Part shown: one piece after another, positions 5,888 through 7,039 of the stretch
Layout of the letters: each line of letters begins with the position of its first letter
Numbering within the stretch: the first letter of the stretch is position 1
Source: JBKHAJ01 sp964641125
GTDB lineage: Bacteria > Spirochaetota > Spirochaetia > SPDA01 > CAZSGZ01
Direction: 5' to 3'
Assembly (NCBI GenBank): GCA_964641125.1
Contig: CAZXMO010000113.1
Coordinates: forward strand, 1-7,039
DNA: 7,039 nt
Program-made: the position numbers and the translations under genes
Notes under the pieces: model-generated
What the model was told of the DNA's origin: nothing
Database searches by the model: none
What the model saw: the letters and a program-made list of their open reading frames with translations, nothing else

Positions 5888-7003
5888 TTACTGGGAAGCC
5901 TTTACCTTGTTCCACAGTTCCACTCTCCTGCCCGGGTCCTCTTCGGGAACCATGACATGGAGGGGCGCGGGGAAGTCATTGATATCCTCGCCGTACCAGT
6001 AACAGCTGTCCAGGACGACAGGATTGAACCCTTCCGCGCCTTCGGGATTGACGATTCCGAAACCGACGAGCTCGGCGAGCTCCCTCTGTCCCTGACGGCC
6101 GATCATGTAGTCCATATAGGCAAGCGCCAGCTCGTATGATCGCCCCTCGGTCGGCTCGGTAACTACCCAACCGTCTATCCAGGTGATAGTTCCTTCAGTC
6201 ATGGCGAATTGCTGGAAGTTATCCCGGATTCCCGCTTCTTCGAGCTTTATATTCAAGAGAGCGTCGTTTCCTCCGAGGAGAATATAGGCATCCCCTCCGG
6301 CGAGTACTCCGAACTCCGAGTCAAGGCCGGTAGTGAAGGTTCGGGCATTGTTCTTCCAGGCGGCCAGCCGGTTGCGCACCTTATCCCAGTCGTTGGTACG
6401 AAAGTTGAAAGGAGTCTTGATGCCGGCGTGAATCGCGGCGATGGAAACCACATTGGTCGACTCATCGAAGAAAGCGGACTGGCCCTTGAACTCGGGAGCG
6501 GTAAGGATGTCCAAGGAAATTGTTCTGCCGGACACATAAGGAGCCAGCTTGTCTTGGGGAATTTCACCGGTGTTGACCGTGATTGTCTGGGTTCCCCACA
6601 CGATGGGCACATGGAGTTTTTCTCCTTCCACGATTTGACCGTAGGGATGATCCCGGAAAAACTCGCCGATCTTACCGTAATTCGCGAGGTCATCGGTATC
6701 GATCGCTTTGATAAGACCAGCATCGTAATACATCTGGACGCGGCCCGAATCTATGGATACGATGTTGTACTCCTCCGGAGCCGCCTTTACCTTCGTAAAG
6801 TGCTCCTCTACCGTTCCTGCATAGGTTACCTTGACCTCACAGTTGTATTCCTCCTCGAACGGTTCGACCCAAGCATCTTCCGCATACCCCTGGAAGCAGA
6901 TAATGCTTAGAGTATCTTTGCCCGTTTTCTCCTTCTTCCCTTCGCCCCAAACCAACACGAGGGCAAGACAGAGCAACACCACAACCAATAATGTCTTCTT
7001 CAT
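5888..7003 (-). CDS. potD: Spermidine/putrescine-type ABC transporter substrate-binding protein PotD
   Basis: This 371-residue exported binding protein belongs to the PotD/PotF group and delivers a cationic amine to PotBC. A signal peptide is clear: MKK, then a hydrophobic core at about 5-18, then WGEGKKEKTG. The only nearby cysteine (C12) is inside the core, so no standard lipobox is seen and cleavage by signal peptidase I is more likely. Family landmarks are FQGYAEDAWVEPFEEEY at 37-53, IVSIDSGRVQMYYDAGLIKAID at 81-102, VPIVWGTQTITVN at 132-144, and TWIDGWVV at 274-281. W275 and D277 match the W-x-D pair that contacts the amine in E. coli PotD. The start at 7003 has GGAGG 5 nt upstream. It is the first gene of potDABC visible here. 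Spermidine or putrescine is the likely ligand, but relatives can bind other amines. Confidence 0.92.
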   Translation of the reverse strand: MKKTLLVVVLLCLALVLVWGEGKKEKTGKDTLSIICFQGYAEDAWVEPFEEEYNCEVKVTYAGTVEEHFTKVKAAPEEYNIVSIDSGRVQMYYDAGLIKAIDTDDLANYGKIGEFFRDHPYGQIVEGEKLHVPIVWGTQTITVNTGEIPQDKLAPYVSGRTISLDILTAPEFKGQSAFFDESTNVVSIAAIHAGIKTPFNFRTNDWDKVRNRLAAWKNNARTFTTGLDSEFGVLAGGDAYILLGGNDALLNIKLEEAGIRDNFQQFAMTEGTITWIDGWVVTEPTEGRSYELALAYMDYMIGRQGQRELAELVGFGIVNPEGAEGFNPVVLDSCYWYGEDINDFPAPLHVMVPEEDPGRRVELWNKVKASQ

Positions 7004-7007
7004 GAAA

Positions 7008-7014
7008 TCCTCCT
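7008..7014 (-). promoter_or_regulatory. Ribosome binding site of potD
   Basis: On the minus strand AGGAGGA precedes ATG at 7003; the GGAGG core is 5 nt away. It is stronger than the site before potA, consistent with higher synthesis of the binding protein. Confidence 0.8.
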
Positions 7015-7025
7015 CTTTGGCGATC

Positions 7026-7037
7026 CGGTTAGAACCG
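7026..7037. repeat. Short palindrome in the potD leader
   Basis: CGGTT-AG-AACCG is a perfect 5-bp inverted repeat just upstream of the potD ribosome binding site, at the window edge. It could be part of an operator or the foot of a leader structure, but the rest of the leader is not visible. Confidence 0.25.
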
Positions 7038-7039
7038 CC

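Noticed and set aside
6209..6910. 233-codon open frame on the plus strand, antisense to potD
   Set aside because: It lies entirely opposite a clear PotD gene, has no family motifs, and is a by-product of the codon usage of the real gene.

Overview
The window is ordinary protein-coding bacterial DNA with GC-balanced genes and short, AT-rich regulatory gaps. It holds six intact genes, no RNA gene, no mobile element and no CRISPR array. Strong AGGAGG-type ribosome binding sites and tight gene packing fit a free-living bacterium. The binding protein has a lysine-start signal peptide that runs into a G-x-G-K-K-E-K stretch with no lipobox. This resembles solute-binding proteins of Spirochaetes (Spirochaeta/Treponema relatives), but that assignment is a weak inference from style, not a proven taxonomy.

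Layout. On the minus strand, 8-1234 encodes a DegT/DnrJ/EryC1/StrS-type PLP aminotransferase. It is divided by a 252-bp AT-rich divergent control region (1235-1486) from a plus-strand gene, 1487-2902, for a protein of the L-fucose/L-arabinose isomerase fold. After a 42-bp convergent gap containing a GC-rich hairpin, the rest of the window (2945-7003, minus strand) is a complete spermidine/putrescine-type ABC importer. Its transcription order is potD (binding protein), potA (ATPase), potB and potC (permeases). The three distal genes are translationally packed: 1 bp separates potA and potB, and potB/potC share an ATGA overlap. A 102-bp gap with a strong hairpin separates potD from potABC, which would allow more binding protein than membrane complex to be made.

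How the genes may work together. The importer takes up a small cationic amine, probably a polyamine: the W-x-D pair that contacts the ligand in E. coli PotD is present. The divergent aminotransferase and isomerase-like protein have the chemistry expected for interconverting a ketose or cyclitol ketone with an amino sugar or amino cyclitol, but neither has a recognisable substrate. Whether the divergent pair and the importer form one pathway cannot be decided here. They are separated by a terminator-like hairpin, and only proximity links them.

The least explained parts are the isomerase-like protein of unknown substrate and its divergent promoter region. That region has a near-consensus sigma-70 promoter for the aminotransferase and two perfect inverted repeats that could be operators.
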